Assembly: GCA_963710495.1 (NCBI GenBank)
Contig: CAVQAI010000010.1
Span: forward strand, 107,831-171,830
From: Bog-756 sp963710495
Lineage (GTDB): Bacteria; Actinomycetota; Acidimicrobiia; Acidimicrobiales; RAAP-2
Direction: 5' to 3'
Length of the DNA: 64,000 bases
The position numbers and the translations under genes were made by a program. The notes under the pieces were generated by a model. That model was given only the letters and a program-made list of their open reading frames with translations. It did not search any database and was not told the origin of the DNA. Shown here in pieces: positions 32,613 through 42,051 of the stretch; the stretch's first letter is position 1; each line of letters opens with the position of its first letter.

Positions 32613-33534
32613 GACGCCGGTGCACTGCAGGCGGCCGACATGTCACCCACCGCACGAAGCGGACTCTCTCACCACCGCACGAAGCGGACTCTCACCACCG
32701 CACGAAGCGGACTCACCACCGAAGGACCGTTGCGCACGGATGGATCGGCGAGCTCGGCAGCGGAGCGCAGTTCGAGCCGGCCGCTCGTCGACCACCGCGC
32801 CGTCCGGTCGACCGTGGTGTTCGAAACGGGCGGAGGGCGAGCTGGTCCACATGGCTGACGCGCCACGTCGGGTTCGTCCCCCTCCGAATCGCTCGATCCC
32901 GGAAGTGGCCGCTCGCCCGATCGGGAGAGCGGCTCTCGTCGACGGACACTCTCTGTGACATCGGACATGCGAAGTTCGGCGCCCGAAACGTAAACATGCA
33001 TGGTACCGGGCCATAGACCTCACGCTGCGTGACCATTCGGCCTGGTCCCGGCCGCTTTCGGGGGGCCTGACCGGGGTCGAGATTTCCGTTGACCGAGGAT
33101 GGGCGCGGGCATACCATGAGCCGGGCGGGAGTGGGGACGGTCGTCGGCGGCGGCGGCGTGACCCATGGATCTGCGGCTCCGTCCGGGGGAGACCTGAAAT
33201 GGGCTGGCGCGGGATGGGGATCGAAGCTTGGGATCGAAGCTGCCGACGTGAGGGGGCGGGATGCGCGGAGATACCCGATCCGAACCTCGCGTTCGTGTAC
33301 CGTTTGTCGCGGTGGCGTTGCGGCTCGATCCACCGAACAGACTCCATGCGCCGAGGAGCGACACATTCGCAGTTGCGATCCCCGGGACTGATCGCAACTC
33401 ATGTTCTACCGGGTCCCCCGACGTCGGCTGCCCCCCTGCCCCTCGTGGTAGTCGGCGCCGGGGACCCGGTAGACACGCAGTACCGCTGACGACATCGGCC
33501 TGAGCCGGCGAGCGCCTTCGCCTCCGTGGCGTGT
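32613..33534. other. Long gap between convergent genes, no supported gene
   Basis: About 920 nt between the TAP-like hydrolase and leuD on the opposite strand. Several frames are open, up to about 230 codons on the minus strand, but their translations are Arg/Ser/Pro-rich, mutually overlapping and without family motifs or ribosome sites. The only structured feature is the set of three 19-bp repeats near the left end. It may be decayed sequence; nothing more can be said from the bases alone. Confidence 0.4.
32648..32714 (+). repeat. Three 19-bp repeats with a small inverted repeat
   Basis: CACCGCACGAAGCGGACTC occurs at 32648, 32673 and 32696. Each copy contains CCGC-ACGAA-GCGG, able to form a 4-bp hairpin. 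Spacing is 25 and 23 nt. They lie about 35 nt behind the hydrolase stop codon and could act in transcription termination or be remnants of a short palindromic repeat. Confidence 0.7.
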
Positions 33535-34128
33535 TCAGCGGGTGGTCGGCAGCCACGCCGGCCGGGTCGCCTCGTAGGCCTTGATCTCGTCCTCGAAGCG
33601 AAGCGTGAGGCCGATGTCGTCCCACCCGTTGACGAGGCGGGCTCGGGTGAATTCGTCGAGCGGGAAGCCGGTCTCGATGTCCGCGGCGGGCGCTTCCAGC
33701 GTGCCCCGCTCGATGTCGATGGTGATCTCCAGGGTGGGATCGGCCTCCACCGCGTCGAGGAGGCGGCGCCCGACGCCCGGTTCGACCTGAACCGGCACCA
33801 GCCCCGCCTTGGTGCAGTTGTTACGGAAGATGTCGGCGAAGCCGGGGGCAACCACCGCCTCGAACCCGTAGTCCTGCAGCGCCCACACCGCGTGCTCCCG
33901 CGACGAGCCCGTGCCGAAGTTGGGTCCGGCCACCAGGATGGTCGCCCCGGCGAATTCCTCACGGTTGAGGACGAAGCTCCGGTCGTCGCGCCACTCGGCG
34001 AACAGGCCCGCACCGAAGCCGGTCCGCTCCACACGCTTGAGCCAGTCGGAGGGGATGATCTGGTCGGTGTCCACGTCGGACCGGTCGAGCGGGACCGCCC
34101 GGCCGCTGACCAGCCGGATGGCCCGCAT
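33535..34128 (-). CDS. leuD: 3-isopropylmalate dehydratase small subunit
   Basis: Small subunit of the LeuCD isomerase that converts 2- to 3-isopropylmalate in leucine synthesis. The 197 residues match the family length. Typical motifs are SGRAVPLDRSDVDTDQIIPSDWLK at the start and GPNFGTGSSREHAVWAL, the swivelling-domain loop that completes the active site next to the LeuC iron-sulfur cluster. It starts one base inside the leuC stop (TGATG), so the two subunits are translationally coupled in equal amounts. Confidence 0.96.
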   Translation of the reverse strand: MRAIRLVSGRAVPLDRSDVDTDQIIPSDWLKRVERTGFGAGLFAEWRDDRSFVLNREEFAGATILVAGPNFGTGSSREHAVWALQDYGFEAVVAPGFADIFRNNCTKAGLVPVQVEPGVGRRLLDAVEADPTLEITIDIERGTLEAPAADIETGFPLDEFTRARLVNGWDDIGLTLRFEDEIKAYEATRPAWLPTTR

Positions 34129-35546
34129 CAGTCGAGCCCGTCCGGGGTGGCGAACCGGCCGGCCACGGCGGTGGCCGCGGCCACGGCCGGCGAGACCAGA
34201 TGAGTGCGTCCCCCGCGACCCTGGCGTCCCTCGAAGTTGCGGTTGGAGGTCGACGCCGCCCGCTCACCCGGGGCGAGCTTGTCCGGGTTCATGGCCAGGC
34301 ACATCGAGCACCCCGGCTCGCGCCAGTCGAACCCGGCGGATTCGAACACCGAGTCCAGCCCCTCCGACTCCGCCTGAGCCTTCACCCGGTGGGATCCCGG
34401 CACGACCAGTGCCCGGAGCCCGGCGCGTACCTTCCGGCCCCGCAACACGTCGGCCGCAGCACGGAGATCCTCGATGCGGCCGTTGGTGCAGGAGCCGATG
34501 AAGACGGTGTCCACCGGGATGTCGGCCAGGCGGGTGCCCTCGGTGAGCCCCATGTACTCGAGCGCCCGCGAGGCCGCCTCCTGCTCGACGGGATCGGCAT
34601 AGGAGTCGGGGTCGGGGACCGTGCCGTCGATCCGGGCCACCTGGGCCGGATTGGTGCCCCACGTGACATAGGGGACGAGGCCGGCACCTTCGACCACCAC
34701 CTGGCGGTCGAAGGTCGCCCCGTCGTCGGTGGGCAGGGCGCGCCATTCGGCGACCGCTTCGTCCCAGGCCGCCCCCTTGGGCGCATGGTCGCGTCCCTCG
34801 AGGTAGGCGAAGGTGGTGTCGTCCGGGGCGACCATGCCGGCCCGTGCCCCCGCTTCGATCGACATGTTGCACACCGTCATCCGGCCCTCCATGCTCAGGC
34901 CCCGGATGGCCGAGCCGCGGTACTCGATGATGTGGCCGCTCCCACCGCCGGTCCCGATCTGCCCGATGATGGCCAGGACCAGATCTTTGGCCGTCACACC
35001 GGGGGGCAGCTCGCCGTCGACGGTCACCGACATCGAGGCCGGTCGGCGTTGGGGGAGGGTCTGGGTGGCGAGGACATGCTCCACCTCGCTGGTGCCGATG
35101 CCGAAGGCCAGCGCCCCGAACGCGCCATGGGTGGACGTATGGCTGTCCCCGCACACGATGGTCATCCCCGGCTGGGTCAGTCCCTGCTCCGGGCCGATGA
35201 TGTGGACGATCCCCTGATTTGCGTCGCCCATCGGATAGCAGGTGATCCCGAACTCGGCACAGTTATGGGCCAGCACGGCCAGCTGCTTGGCCGACGTGGG
35301 ATCGGCGACCGGCTTGTCGATGTCGACCGTCGGCACGTTGTGGTCGGCGGTGGCGATGGTCAGGTCCGGACGGTGGACCCCCCGTCCCGCCAGGCGGAGG
35401 CCGTCGAAAGCCTGCGGGGAGGTGACCTCGTGGATGAGGTGGAGGTCGATGAAGATGACGTCGGGCTCGTCGCCGCCACCGGCGTGGACGACGTGGCGCT
35501 CCCACACCTTTTCGGACATGGTGCGTGGTGTGACCGTCGATGTCAC
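34128..35546 (-). CDS. leuC: 3-isopropylmalate dehydratase large subunit
   Basis: Aconitase-family large subunit carrying the [4Fe-4S] cluster of isopropylmalate isomerase. Cluster cysteines are visible in FIGSCTNGR and in GCSMCLAMN. The N-terminal stretch PRTMSEKVWERHVV and IDLHLIHEVTSPQAFDGLR match LeuC proteins closely. The GTG start gives the usual N-terminal length (PRTxxEKVW); an ATG nine codons later is the alternative. The gene overlaps leuD by one base, with greA just ahead of it on the same strand. Confidence 0.96.
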   Translation of the reverse strand: MTSTVTPRTMSEKVWERHVVHAGGGDEPDVIFIDLHLIHEVTSPQAFDGLRLAGRGVHRPDLTIATADHNVPTVDIDKPVADPTSAKQLAVLAHNCAEFGITCYPMGDANQGIVHIIGPEQGLTQPGMTIVCGDSHTSTHGAFGALAFGIGTSEVEHVLATQTLPQRRPASMSVTVDGELPPGVTAKDLVLAIIGQIGTGGGSGHIIEYRGSAIRGLSMEGRMTVCNMSIEAGARAGMVAPDDTTFAYLEGRDHAPKGAAWDEAVAEWRALPTDDGATFDRQVVVEGAGLVPYVTWGTNPAQVARIDGTVPDPDSYADPVEQEAASRALEYMGLTEGTRLADIPVDTVFIGSCTNGRIEDLRAAADVLRGRKVRAGLRALVVPGSHRVKAQAESEGLDSVFESAGFDWREPGCSMCLAMNPDKLAPGERAASTSNRNFEGRQGRGGRTHLVSPAVAAATAVAGRFATPDGLD

Positions 35547-35551
35547 CGGTA

Positions 35552-36043
35552 TCAGGCCCCTGGTGCCCCGACGTTGACGATGTGCACTTTCATCGTGCCC
35601 CCCGGCGAGGCGTACTCCACCGCCTCGCCGGCGGACCGGCCGAGCAGCGCCTGGCCGAGCGGTGAACCGGGGGAGACCACGGTGGCTTCGGCATGGCGTT
35701 CCTCGATGGACCCGACGAAGAAGTCGGTGGCGTCGTCCTCGGCGTCGCCCTCGTAGCGGAGCGTCACGATGCAGCCCAGCGCCACCGAGCCGTCGCCCAC
35801 CTGACTGTCCACGATGGTCGCCGACTTGAGCAGGCTCTGGAGTTGGCGGATGCGCGACTCCATCTTCCCCTGGCTGTCCTTGGCCGCGTGATAGTCGCCG
35901 TTCTCGGACAGGTCGCCGAGGGCCCGGGCCGCCTCGATGGCCGAGGCGATCTCCACCCGGCCCCGGGTGGAAAGGTCCTCCAGCTCGGCCTGGAGCCGCT
36001 CGAAGGTATCCCGGGTCAGGTGGGGGTGGGCGGTGTCACTCAC
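35552..36043 (-). CDS. greA: Transcription elongation factor GreA
   Basis: Rescues backtracked RNA polymerase by stimulating transcript cleavage. The 163-residue protein has the N-terminal coiled coil with the acidic tip GDLSENGDYHAAKD, the conserved family signature, and a C-terminal FKBP-like domain ending with SPLGQALLGRSAGEAVEY. The start is GTG; on the coding strand TAGCCT lies 8 nt before it, which fits a leaderless transcript. leuC begins five bases after the stop. Confidence 0.93.
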   Translation of the reverse strand: MSDTAHPHLTRDTFERLQAELEDLSTRGRVEIASAIEAARALGDLSENGDYHAAKDSQGKMESRIRQLQSLLKSATIVDSQVGDGSVALGCIVTLRYEGDAEDDATDFFVGSIEERHAEATVVSPGSPLGQALLGRSAGEAVEYASPGGTMKVHIVNVGAPGA

Positions 36044-36155
36044 GGCTCACCAGGCTAACGGCTGCCGATCGGCGCCCGGACCGCCGGACCGGGTGCCCGT
36101 TGACCGCCATCGTGGAATGATCGTCTCCGATTGGCACACCGGGAGGTCGGAGGCC

Positions 36156-37286
36156 GTGGCTGACATCAAGGGGTCGTGGGACCCGCGCTTCGAGGGCGTG
36201 GTCGATTCGCTGGGCTCGAGTCTCGACGCCGGGACCGACGTCGGGGCGGCGGTCGCCGTCTTCCTCGACGGCCAGCCGGTGGTCGACGTCTGGGGCGGCT
36301 ACGTCGACGAGACCCGGTCCGCTCCCTGGGAGCAGGACACCATCACCAACGTCTGGTCGACCACCAAGACCATGACCTTTCTCTGTGCCTTGATCCTGGC
36401 CGACCGGGGCGAGCTCGACTTCCACGCCCCGGTGGCCCGCTACTGGCCCGAATTCGCCGCCGGGGGCAAGGGTGCGGTCGAAGTGCGCCACCTGATGAGC
36501 CACACCGCCGGCCTGTGCGGTTGGACCGAGCACCTCGAGCCGGAGCAGCTCGCCGACTGGGAGCGCTGCACCTCCTTGCTGGCCGCCCAAGAGCCGTGGT
36601 GGGAGCCGGGCACGGCTTCCGGGTACCACGCCGTGACCCAGGGGTACCTCATCGGGGAGGTCGTGCGCCGGATCACCGGCGTGAGCATCGGCGCCTGGTT
36701 CGCCTCGGAAGTGGCCGCTCCGCTCGGGGCCGACTTCTTCATCGGTCTGCCCGAGTCGGAGGACGCGCGGGTGTCCTTCGTCATCCCACCGCCGGCCATC
36801 GACTGGGGGCAGCTCGACCCCACCGCTATTCCGGTGCGGACGTTCTCCAATCCGCCCCTCGATGCCACCTTCCCCCGGCATGCGTGGTGGCGGCGGGCCG
36901 AGATCCCGGCCGCCAACGGCCACGGCAATGCCCGCTCGGTGGCGATGGTCCAGTCCGTCCTGGCCGGGGGCGGCGAGGCCCGTGGCACCCGGCTGCTGTC
37001 CCCCAAAGGGTGCGAGGCGGTCTTCGAGGAGCAGATCGACGGGATCGACCTGGTGCTCGGGTCGCAGTACCGGTTCGGCATGGGGTACGGATTGAGCACC
37101 GAGCTCATGCCCATCGGTCCCCGGGCCTGTTTCTGGGGCGGCTACGGGGGCTCCCTCATCGTGATGGACCTCGATGCCCGGCTCACCGTCTGTTACGTGA
37201 TGAACAAGATGGAGAGCACCCTCGAGGGCGACGTCCGCGGCGCCAACATCGTGCTGGCCGCCGCCGTGGCCCTGGCCGGGGGCTGA
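36156..37286 (+). CDS. Serine beta-lactamase-fold protein (EstB-like esterase)
   Basis: A class C beta-lactamase/transpeptidase-fold protein, about 376 residues, without a signal peptide, so probably a cytoplasmic carboxylesterase of the EstB type rather than a true beta-lactamase. The active-site S-x-x-K is in VWSTTKTMT. The Tyr element is in SGYHAVTQGYLIGEVVRR, and the third motif region reads WGGYGGSLIV near the end. GTG 36156 is preceded by GGAGG at 9 nt; an ATG at 36117 in the same frame is the alternative. It stands alone between the divergent greA and the downstream membrane-protein gene. Confidence 0.82.
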   Translation: MADIKGSWDPRFEGVVDSLGSSLDAGTDVGAAVAVFLDGQPVVDVWGGYVDETRSAPWEQDTITNVWSTTKTMTFLCALILADRGELDFHAPVARYWPEFAAGGKGAVEVRHLMSHTAGLCGWTEHLEPEQLADWERCTSLLAAQEPWWEPGTASGYHAVTQGYLIGEVVRRITGVSIGAWFASEVAAPLGADFFIGLPESEDARVSFVIPPPAIDWGQLDPTAIPVRTFSNPPLDATFPRHAWWRRAEIPAANGHGNARSVAMVQSVLAGGGEARGTRLLSPKGCEAVFEEQIDGIDLVLGSQYRFGMGYGLSTELMPIGPRACFWGGYGGSLIVMDLDARLTVCYVMNKMESTLEGDVRGANIVLAAAVALAGG

Positions 37287-37374
37287 TTCCCACCGGGAGC
37301 TGATCCCCACCGGGCAACTACCCTGGTCGCGGTGACGGCGCCGAGCATGTTGGGATCTGCCGGGGCATGACCGG

Positions 37375-38472
37375 GTGAGCACCGTGTCTGCCGGCGGGGA
37401 GGGAGTCCCGCGCTCGTTCGAAGCCCGGTTCGAACAGGAGCAGCAGCGGCCCTTCCAATGGAAGGGGGCCATCAAGCGGACCATTCTGATCCTCTTCGCC
37501 GGGGTCGCCCTGTATCTCGTACTTCCCGAGGTGGTGGCCGTCTTCCACGCCTGGCCCAAACTGGTCACGCTCAACCTGCTGTGGTTCATCCCCGCCGTCA
37601 TCGCCGAGCTGGCCCACTTCGCCTGTACCTTCGCGCTGCAGCGCATCGCCTTGCGCACCAAGGGATGGTTCCCGGTGGTGACCGCCCAGCTGGCCGGCAA
37701 TTCCATCTCGCTCATCGTGCCGGGGGGCGCCGCCGCCGGCGCGGCCGTGCAGTTCCGGATGCTGGCCACGAGCGGGATGGACTCGGCCGACTCCGTGGGG
37801 GGCCTCACCGCCTTCTCCTTTCTCGGCATCGGGGGGCTCCTGGCCCTGCCGATCTTCGCCCTCCCGGCGGTGCTGTTCGGCGCCCCGGTGAGCCGGGGCC
37901 TGGTGGAGGCGGCCGTCATCGGGGCAGTCGGATTCGTGCTGTTCATGGCGTTCGGGGTCATGGTCATGACCACCGAACGCCCGCTGCTCTGGGCGGGCGA
38001 CACCGCCCAGAGCCTGCGCAACCGGTTGCTGCGCCGCCGCCCACCGATCAGCGGGTTGGGGGACCGCCTGCTCGAGCAGCGGAACCTCATCCGCGCCGTG
38101 CTCGGCCAGCAGTGGGGGCAGGCCACGTTGCTCTCGGCCGGCCGGCTCTTGTTCGACTACCTCTGCCTGCTGTTCGCCGTGCGGGCCGTCGGCGCCCACC
38201 CGCGTGCGTCGCTGATCCTGTTGGCCTACGCCGTGGCCGGCGTCATCGGGCTCATCCCCATCACGCCGGGCGGGCTCGGGATCGTCGAGGCCAGCCTCAG
38301 CGGGTTTCTCGTTCTGGCCGGGCTGACCGGGGGCCAGGCGGTGCTGGCCACCCTGGCCTACCGGTTGGCCTCGTACTGGCTGCCCCTGCTGGCCGGCCCG
38401 TTCGCCTATGGCGCCTTCAAGCTCCGGTACCGCAACGGCAAGATCCCGCCCCCGGTGCCGGCCGGGTCCTGA
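37375..38472 (+). CDS. Lysylphosphatidylglycerol synthase TM-domain (flippase-like) protein
   Basis: A 365-residue polytopic membrane protein of the UPF0104/Lpg_synthase_TM family, whose members act as lipid flippases or as the membrane half of MprF. About eight hydrophobic segments are visible. Signature segments are IVPGGAAAGAAVQFRML and IPITPGGLGIVEASLSG, the paired PGG loops of the family. No aminoacyltransferase domain follows, so this is the stand-alone flippase-like form; the lipid carried is unknown. GTG start with no strong ribosome site. Confidence 0.82.
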   Translation: MSTVSAGGEGVPRSFEARFEQEQQRPFQWKGAIKRTILILFAGVALYLVLPEVVAVFHAWPKLVTLNLLWFIPAVIAELAHFACTFALQRIALRTKGWFPVVTAQLAGNSISLIVPGGAAAGAAVQFRMLATSGMDSADSVGGLTAFSFLGIGGLLALPIFALPAVLFGAPVSRGLVEAAVIGAVGFVLFMAFGVMVMTTERPLLWAGDTAQSLRNRLLRRRPPISGLGDRLLEQRNLIRAVLGQQWGQATLLSAGRLLFDYLCLLFAVRAVGAHPRASLILLAYAVAGVIGLIPITPGGLGIVEASLSGFLVLAGLTGGQAVLATLAYRLASYWLPLLAGPFAYGAFKLRYRNGKIPPPVPAGS

Positions 38473-38702
38473 CCTCGGGATCGGACCCCGGCTGGGCGAT
38501 CCGCTCCTCGGGCGTGGCGGTGTTCCTCTCGAGAGCGGACGGTCCTCTTCGTCTGGCGGTCCTCTTTACCGGGGCGCGCCGCCGGCAGGGGGCAGCAGGG
38601 GCCCGGCGCCGGGGGCCTTGGCCAGGCGGCTGGGGCGTCCCGGACAGGTGGCTCCGAGGGCCTCGTCGGACCGGCCCCACGGCCGCGGCGGGGTGCGCTC
38701 AG

Positions 38703-38717
38703 TACACTCGGAGCGTG
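38703..38717 (+). promoter_or_regulatory. -10 box placed for a leaderless rpiB transcript
   Basis: TACACT ends 6 nt before the GTG start codon, the distance expected if transcription starts at or next to the first base of the codon. No Shine-Dalgarno sequence is present. The same TAnnnT layout is seen before at least seven other genes of the window. Confidence 0.5.
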
Positions 38718-39170
38718 CGTATCGCCCTCGGCTCCGACCATGCGGGATTCGAGCTCAAGGCCGCCCTGGCCAAGTACCTGGCCGATTCCGGACACCAGGT
38801 CATCGACCTCGGGACCGCCGCCCCGGAGCCCCCCGTCGACTATCCCGAGTTCGGGGTGGCTGTGGGCCGGTCGGTCGTCGAGGGTCGGGCCGACCTCGGC
38901 ATCGGCATCTGCGGCACCGGCATCGGCATCGGCATGGCGGCCAACAAGGTCACCGGCGTGCGGGCGGCCACCGTGCACGACGTGACCACCGCCCGGCTCG
39001 CTCGGCGTCACAACGACGCCAACGTGCTCTGTCTCGGCGGCCGCACCACCGGAGCGGCGGAGGCATTCGACGCGGTGGAGGCATTCCTCGCCGCCGAGTT
39101 CCAGGGTGGCCGCCACCAGAACCGCTTGGACGAGCTCGCCGAATTCGAAAGGCAGGAATCGGGTCGATGA
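38715..39170 (+). CDS. rpiB: Ribose-5-phosphate isomerase B
   Basis: Interconverts ribose 5-phosphate and ribulose 5-phosphate in the pentose phosphate pathway. The 151-residue protein carries the RpiB motifs GSDHAGFELK (catalytic Asp/His), GICGTGIGIGMAANK, which forms the phosphate and ring-binding loop, and LARRHNDANVLCLGGR. The length is normal for actinobacterial RpiB. The GTG was chosen because the preceding -10-like box leaves room only for a leaderless start there. The stop overlaps the glyA start (ATGA). Confidence 0.94.
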   Translation: MRIALGSDHAGFELKAALAKYLADSGHQVIDLGTAAPEPPVDYPEFGVAVGRSVVEGRADLGIGICGTGIGIGMAANKVTGVRAATVHDVTTARLARRHNDANVLCLGGRTTGAAEAFDAVEAFLAAEFQGGRHQNRLDELAEFERQESGR

Positions 39171-40469
39171 GCCCGTACCCCGCGTCCCCCTTCGACCAGT
39201 GGTTGGCCGGGGACCCCGAGCTGGCCCGCCTGCTCGGCGACGAGGCCGAACGGCAGTCGACCACCCTCCAGCTGATCGCCTCGGAGAACTTCACCTCCCC
39301 GGCCGTGCTGGCCGCCTCGGGATCGGTGCTCACCAACAAGTACGCCGAGGGCTACCCGGGACGCCGGTACTACGGCGGGAACCAGATCATCGACGAGGTC
39401 GAGGAGCTGGCCCGAGGGCGGGCCACCACCCTCTTCGGGGCCGAGCACGCCAACGTGCAGCCCCACGCCGGGGCCACCGCCAACCTGGCCGTCTACCAGG
39501 CCCTGCTCGAGCCGGGCGACACGATCCTGGCCATGCGCCTCGACCACGGCGGGCACCTCACCCACGGGTCACCGGCCAGCATCACTTCCAAGGTGTGGCG
39601 CTTCGTCTCCTATGGCGTGTCGTCGGCCACCGGCGACCCGGACAAGCCCGGGGAGGTCATCGACTTCGACCAGGTGGCCGATGTCGCTCGCCGAGAGCAG
39701 CCCAAGCTCATCGTGGCCGGCTCCACCGCCTATGCCCGCATCATCGATCCCGGCCCCTTCCGGGAGATCGCCGACTCGGTCGGCGCCCGGTTCATGTTCG
39801 ACGCCGCGCACCCCGCCGGGCTCATCGCCGGCGGCGTCCACCCTTCACCGGTGGGGGTGGCCGACGTCGTCACCTTCACCACCCACAAGACCCTGCGCGG
39901 CCCGCGGCGGCGGAGCCATCCTGTGTTCCTCCGAGCTGGCCAAGGCGGTGGACAGCGCCGTCTTCCCCGGGCTCCAGGGAGGCCCTCTCGAACATGTCAT
40001 CGCGGCCAAGGCGGTGGCCTTCGCCGAGGCGGCCCGGCCCGACTTCCGTGTCTACGCCGCCGGGGTGGTGGCCAACGCCGCCGCCCTGGCCGGGTCGCTG
40101 TCCGAGGCCGGTTTCCGCCTGGTGTCCGGGGGGACCGAGAACCACCAGGTGCTGGTGGACCTGCGGGCCTTCGACGAGGAGCTGACCGGCAAAGTGGCCC
40201 AGGAGGTCCTCGACCGTGCCGGCATCACCTGCAACCGCAACACCATCCCCGATGATCCGCGCTCGCCCTTCGTCACCTCGGGCCTCCGACTGGGGTCGGC
40301 TGCCCAGACCACGGCGGGCATGGGGCTCGGCGAGATGCAGACCATCGGCCAGCTCATCGGTCGGACCTTGCGCAACCGCGAGGACGAGGAAGTCCTCCGG
40401 GCGGTGCGCCACGAGGTGCGGGAGCTGTGCGGCGCCTTTCCTCCCTATCCCACTCTGGGTGGCGCGTGA
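39167..40469 (+). pseudogene. glyA: Serine hydroxymethyltransferase, frame interrupted by one base
   Basis: GlyA makes glycine and methylene-tetrahydrofolate from serine with PLP. The first frame gives a normal N-terminal half with LIASENFTSPAVL, NKYAEGYPGRRYYGG, HAGATANLAVY and FTTHKTLRGPR, including the PLP lysine. Directly after it, at 39903-39913, one extra base in the GCGGCGGCGG run shifts the frame. The second half (GGAILCSSELAKAVDSAVFPG to the C-terminus YPTLGGA) continues perfectly in the next frame. All conserved parts are present, so a sequencing or assembly error is more likely than real loss of a gene that is normally essential. It overlaps rpiB by four bases. Confidence 0.88.
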
Positions 40470-40507
40470 CCGGGCAGGACGTGTGACCCGGGGCGGCCCG
40501 TGACACG

Positions 40508-41854
40508 GTGAGCTCGGGCACACCGCTCAACTGGTACGCGGTCCTGCTGGTGGTAGCGGCCGCCAGTTCCTGGGTGCTCACCTTCCCGGCGCGTCGCATC
40601 GCCGTCGACATCGGCTACGTGGCCCAGCCCGACGACCGCAAGGTCCACCAACGGGTCACACCCGCGGCGGGAGGCGTGGCCCTGTTCGTGGCCATGCTGG
40701 TCGCTTGGGCCGTCGCCGCCTCCATCCCGGCGCTGGCCCCCCTGTTCCGGGACTCGTCCGAGCCGCTCGGGCTCCTCCTCGGCGCGGCGGCCATCTTCGT
40801 CGTCGGGCTGATCGACGACTTCCGGGACATGTCTGCGCCGGCCAAGGTGGCCGGTCAGGTCCTGGCCGCCACCATCCTCTACTTCCTCGGGGTCACCTGG
40901 TTCCAGTTCAAGGTGCCCTTGGCCGGCCTGGTCCAGCTGTCTCCCGAATGGACGCCGTTGTTGACCGCCCTGTGGGTGATCGCCATCACCAATGCGGTCA
41001 ACCTCATCGACGGCCTCGACGGACTGGCCGCCGGGGTCGTGGCCATCGCCTCGGGCGCCCTCGCCGTCTACGGCCTGCACCTGCAGTATCTCGGCAACCT
41101 CCCGACCGACAACATCGGCCCCCTCATCGCCGTGGTGACCTGCGGCATCTGTCTCGGGTTCCTGCCCCACAACTTCCATCCGGCCAAGATATTCATGGGC
41201 GACGCCGGCGCCCTGCTGCTGGGCCTGTTGATGGCGGCCTCCACCATGTTGATCGGAGGCCGGACGGCGGGGACCGTGAGCGGGGTCACGGCCCGGAGCG
41301 GCCAGACCTATTTCTTCTTCGCCCCCCTGTTCATTCCCTTCTTCATCCTCGGGGTCCCCATCGTGGACATGGCCTTCGCCTTCGTGCGCCGGACGGCCAA
41401 CCGGACCGGATTCTCGACGCCCGACAAGAACCACCTGCACCACCGCCTGCTGCGACTGGGCCACGGCCACCGCCGCAGCGTCCTCATCCTGTGGGCGTGG
41501 ACGGTGCTCCTGTCCGGGTTCATCCTCTTCCCGCTGTACAACTCGAGCGTCAACGCCTTCATCCCGTTCGGCGCCCTGGCCCTCGGCGTGGTCCTCTACA
41601 CCCTCTTCCACCCCTCGCTGCGGCGTGAACGCGGGCTCGGACCCGAGGGTGAGCCCCCCGTGGACGACGCCCCCGAGGCCCCCGAGGCCCCGGAGGCCGG
41701 CCTGGGGGTCATGGTCCTGACGGGCGAGACCCCCGCCGGGCCCGAGGGGGCGGCCCCGCCGGCGGACGGAGCCACCCCCCAGGCGGGCGTGACGCCCCCG
41801 GCCGGGGGAGTCCGGGCCCGGTCGATCCGCTCCGGCCCGGCCGGAACCATGTGA
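40508..41854 (+). CDS. Undecaprenyl-phosphate sugar-1-phosphate transferase, WecA/MraY family
   Basis: Membrane enzyme that transfers a sugar phosphate (usually GlcNAc-1-P) from UDP-sugar to undecaprenyl phosphate, starting cell-wall polymer or arabinogalactan synthesis. The 448-residue protein has about ten hydrophobic segments. The family motifs are LIDDFRDMSAPAK, NAVNLIDGLDGLAAG with its catalytic Asp residues, IFMGDAGALLLG, and NHLHHRLLRLGHGHRRSV, the His-rich loop typical of WecA and TagO rather than MraY. The last 75 residues are a Pro/Ala/Glu-rich hydrophilic tail not found in the core family. GTG start; it lies just upstream of the ATP synthase operon, as wecA-like genes do in many actinobacteria. 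Confidence 0.9.
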   Translation: MSSGTPLNWYAVLLVVAAASSWVLTFPARRIAVDIGYVAQPDDRKVHQRVTPAAGGVALFVAMLVAWAVAASIPALAPLFRDSSEPLGLLLGAAAIFVVGLIDDFRDMSAPAKVAGQVLAATILYFLGVTWFQFKVPLAGLVQLSPEWTPLLTALWVIAITNAVNLIDGLDGLAAGVVAIASGALAVYGLHLQYLGNLPTDNIGPLIAVVTCGICLGFLPHNFHPAKIFMGDAGALLLGLLMAASTMLIGGRTAGTVSGVTARSGQTYFFFAPLFIPFFILGVPIVDMAFAFVRRTANRTGFSTPDKNHLHHRLLRLGHGHRRSVLILWAWTVLLSGFILFPLYNSSVNAFIPFGALALGVVLYTLFHPSLRRERGLGPEGEPPVDDAPEAPEAPEAGLGVMVLTGETPAGPEGAAPPADGATPQAGVTPPAGGVRARSIRSGPAGTM

Positions 41855-42051
41855 ACGGAGGGTTTCGCCGTTTTGCCGCCCAGGGGGCGGAGATGCGATG
41901 ATTGCGCCCGTGAATCGCACGCCTCGCCGCCCCGTTGGGGGTCCCGGTCCGGGCGGCTCGACCGGCTTGCGGTGCCGGTTCACTGCGTGATCCCAGGAAC
42001 GACTCGTGATGCTCCGACCTTCCAATTTCCCTGACGCGGCACGGCCCGGGC

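Noticed and set aside
33020..33625. Minus-strand frame of 201 codons reaching into leuD
   Set aside because: Overlaps the end of leuD in another frame and has no recognisable domain.
36036..38126. Minus-strand frame of 696 codons over the EstB-like and flippase-like genes
   Set aside because: Antisense to two well-supported genes; His/Gly/Arg-rich product typical of GC-rich antisense frames.
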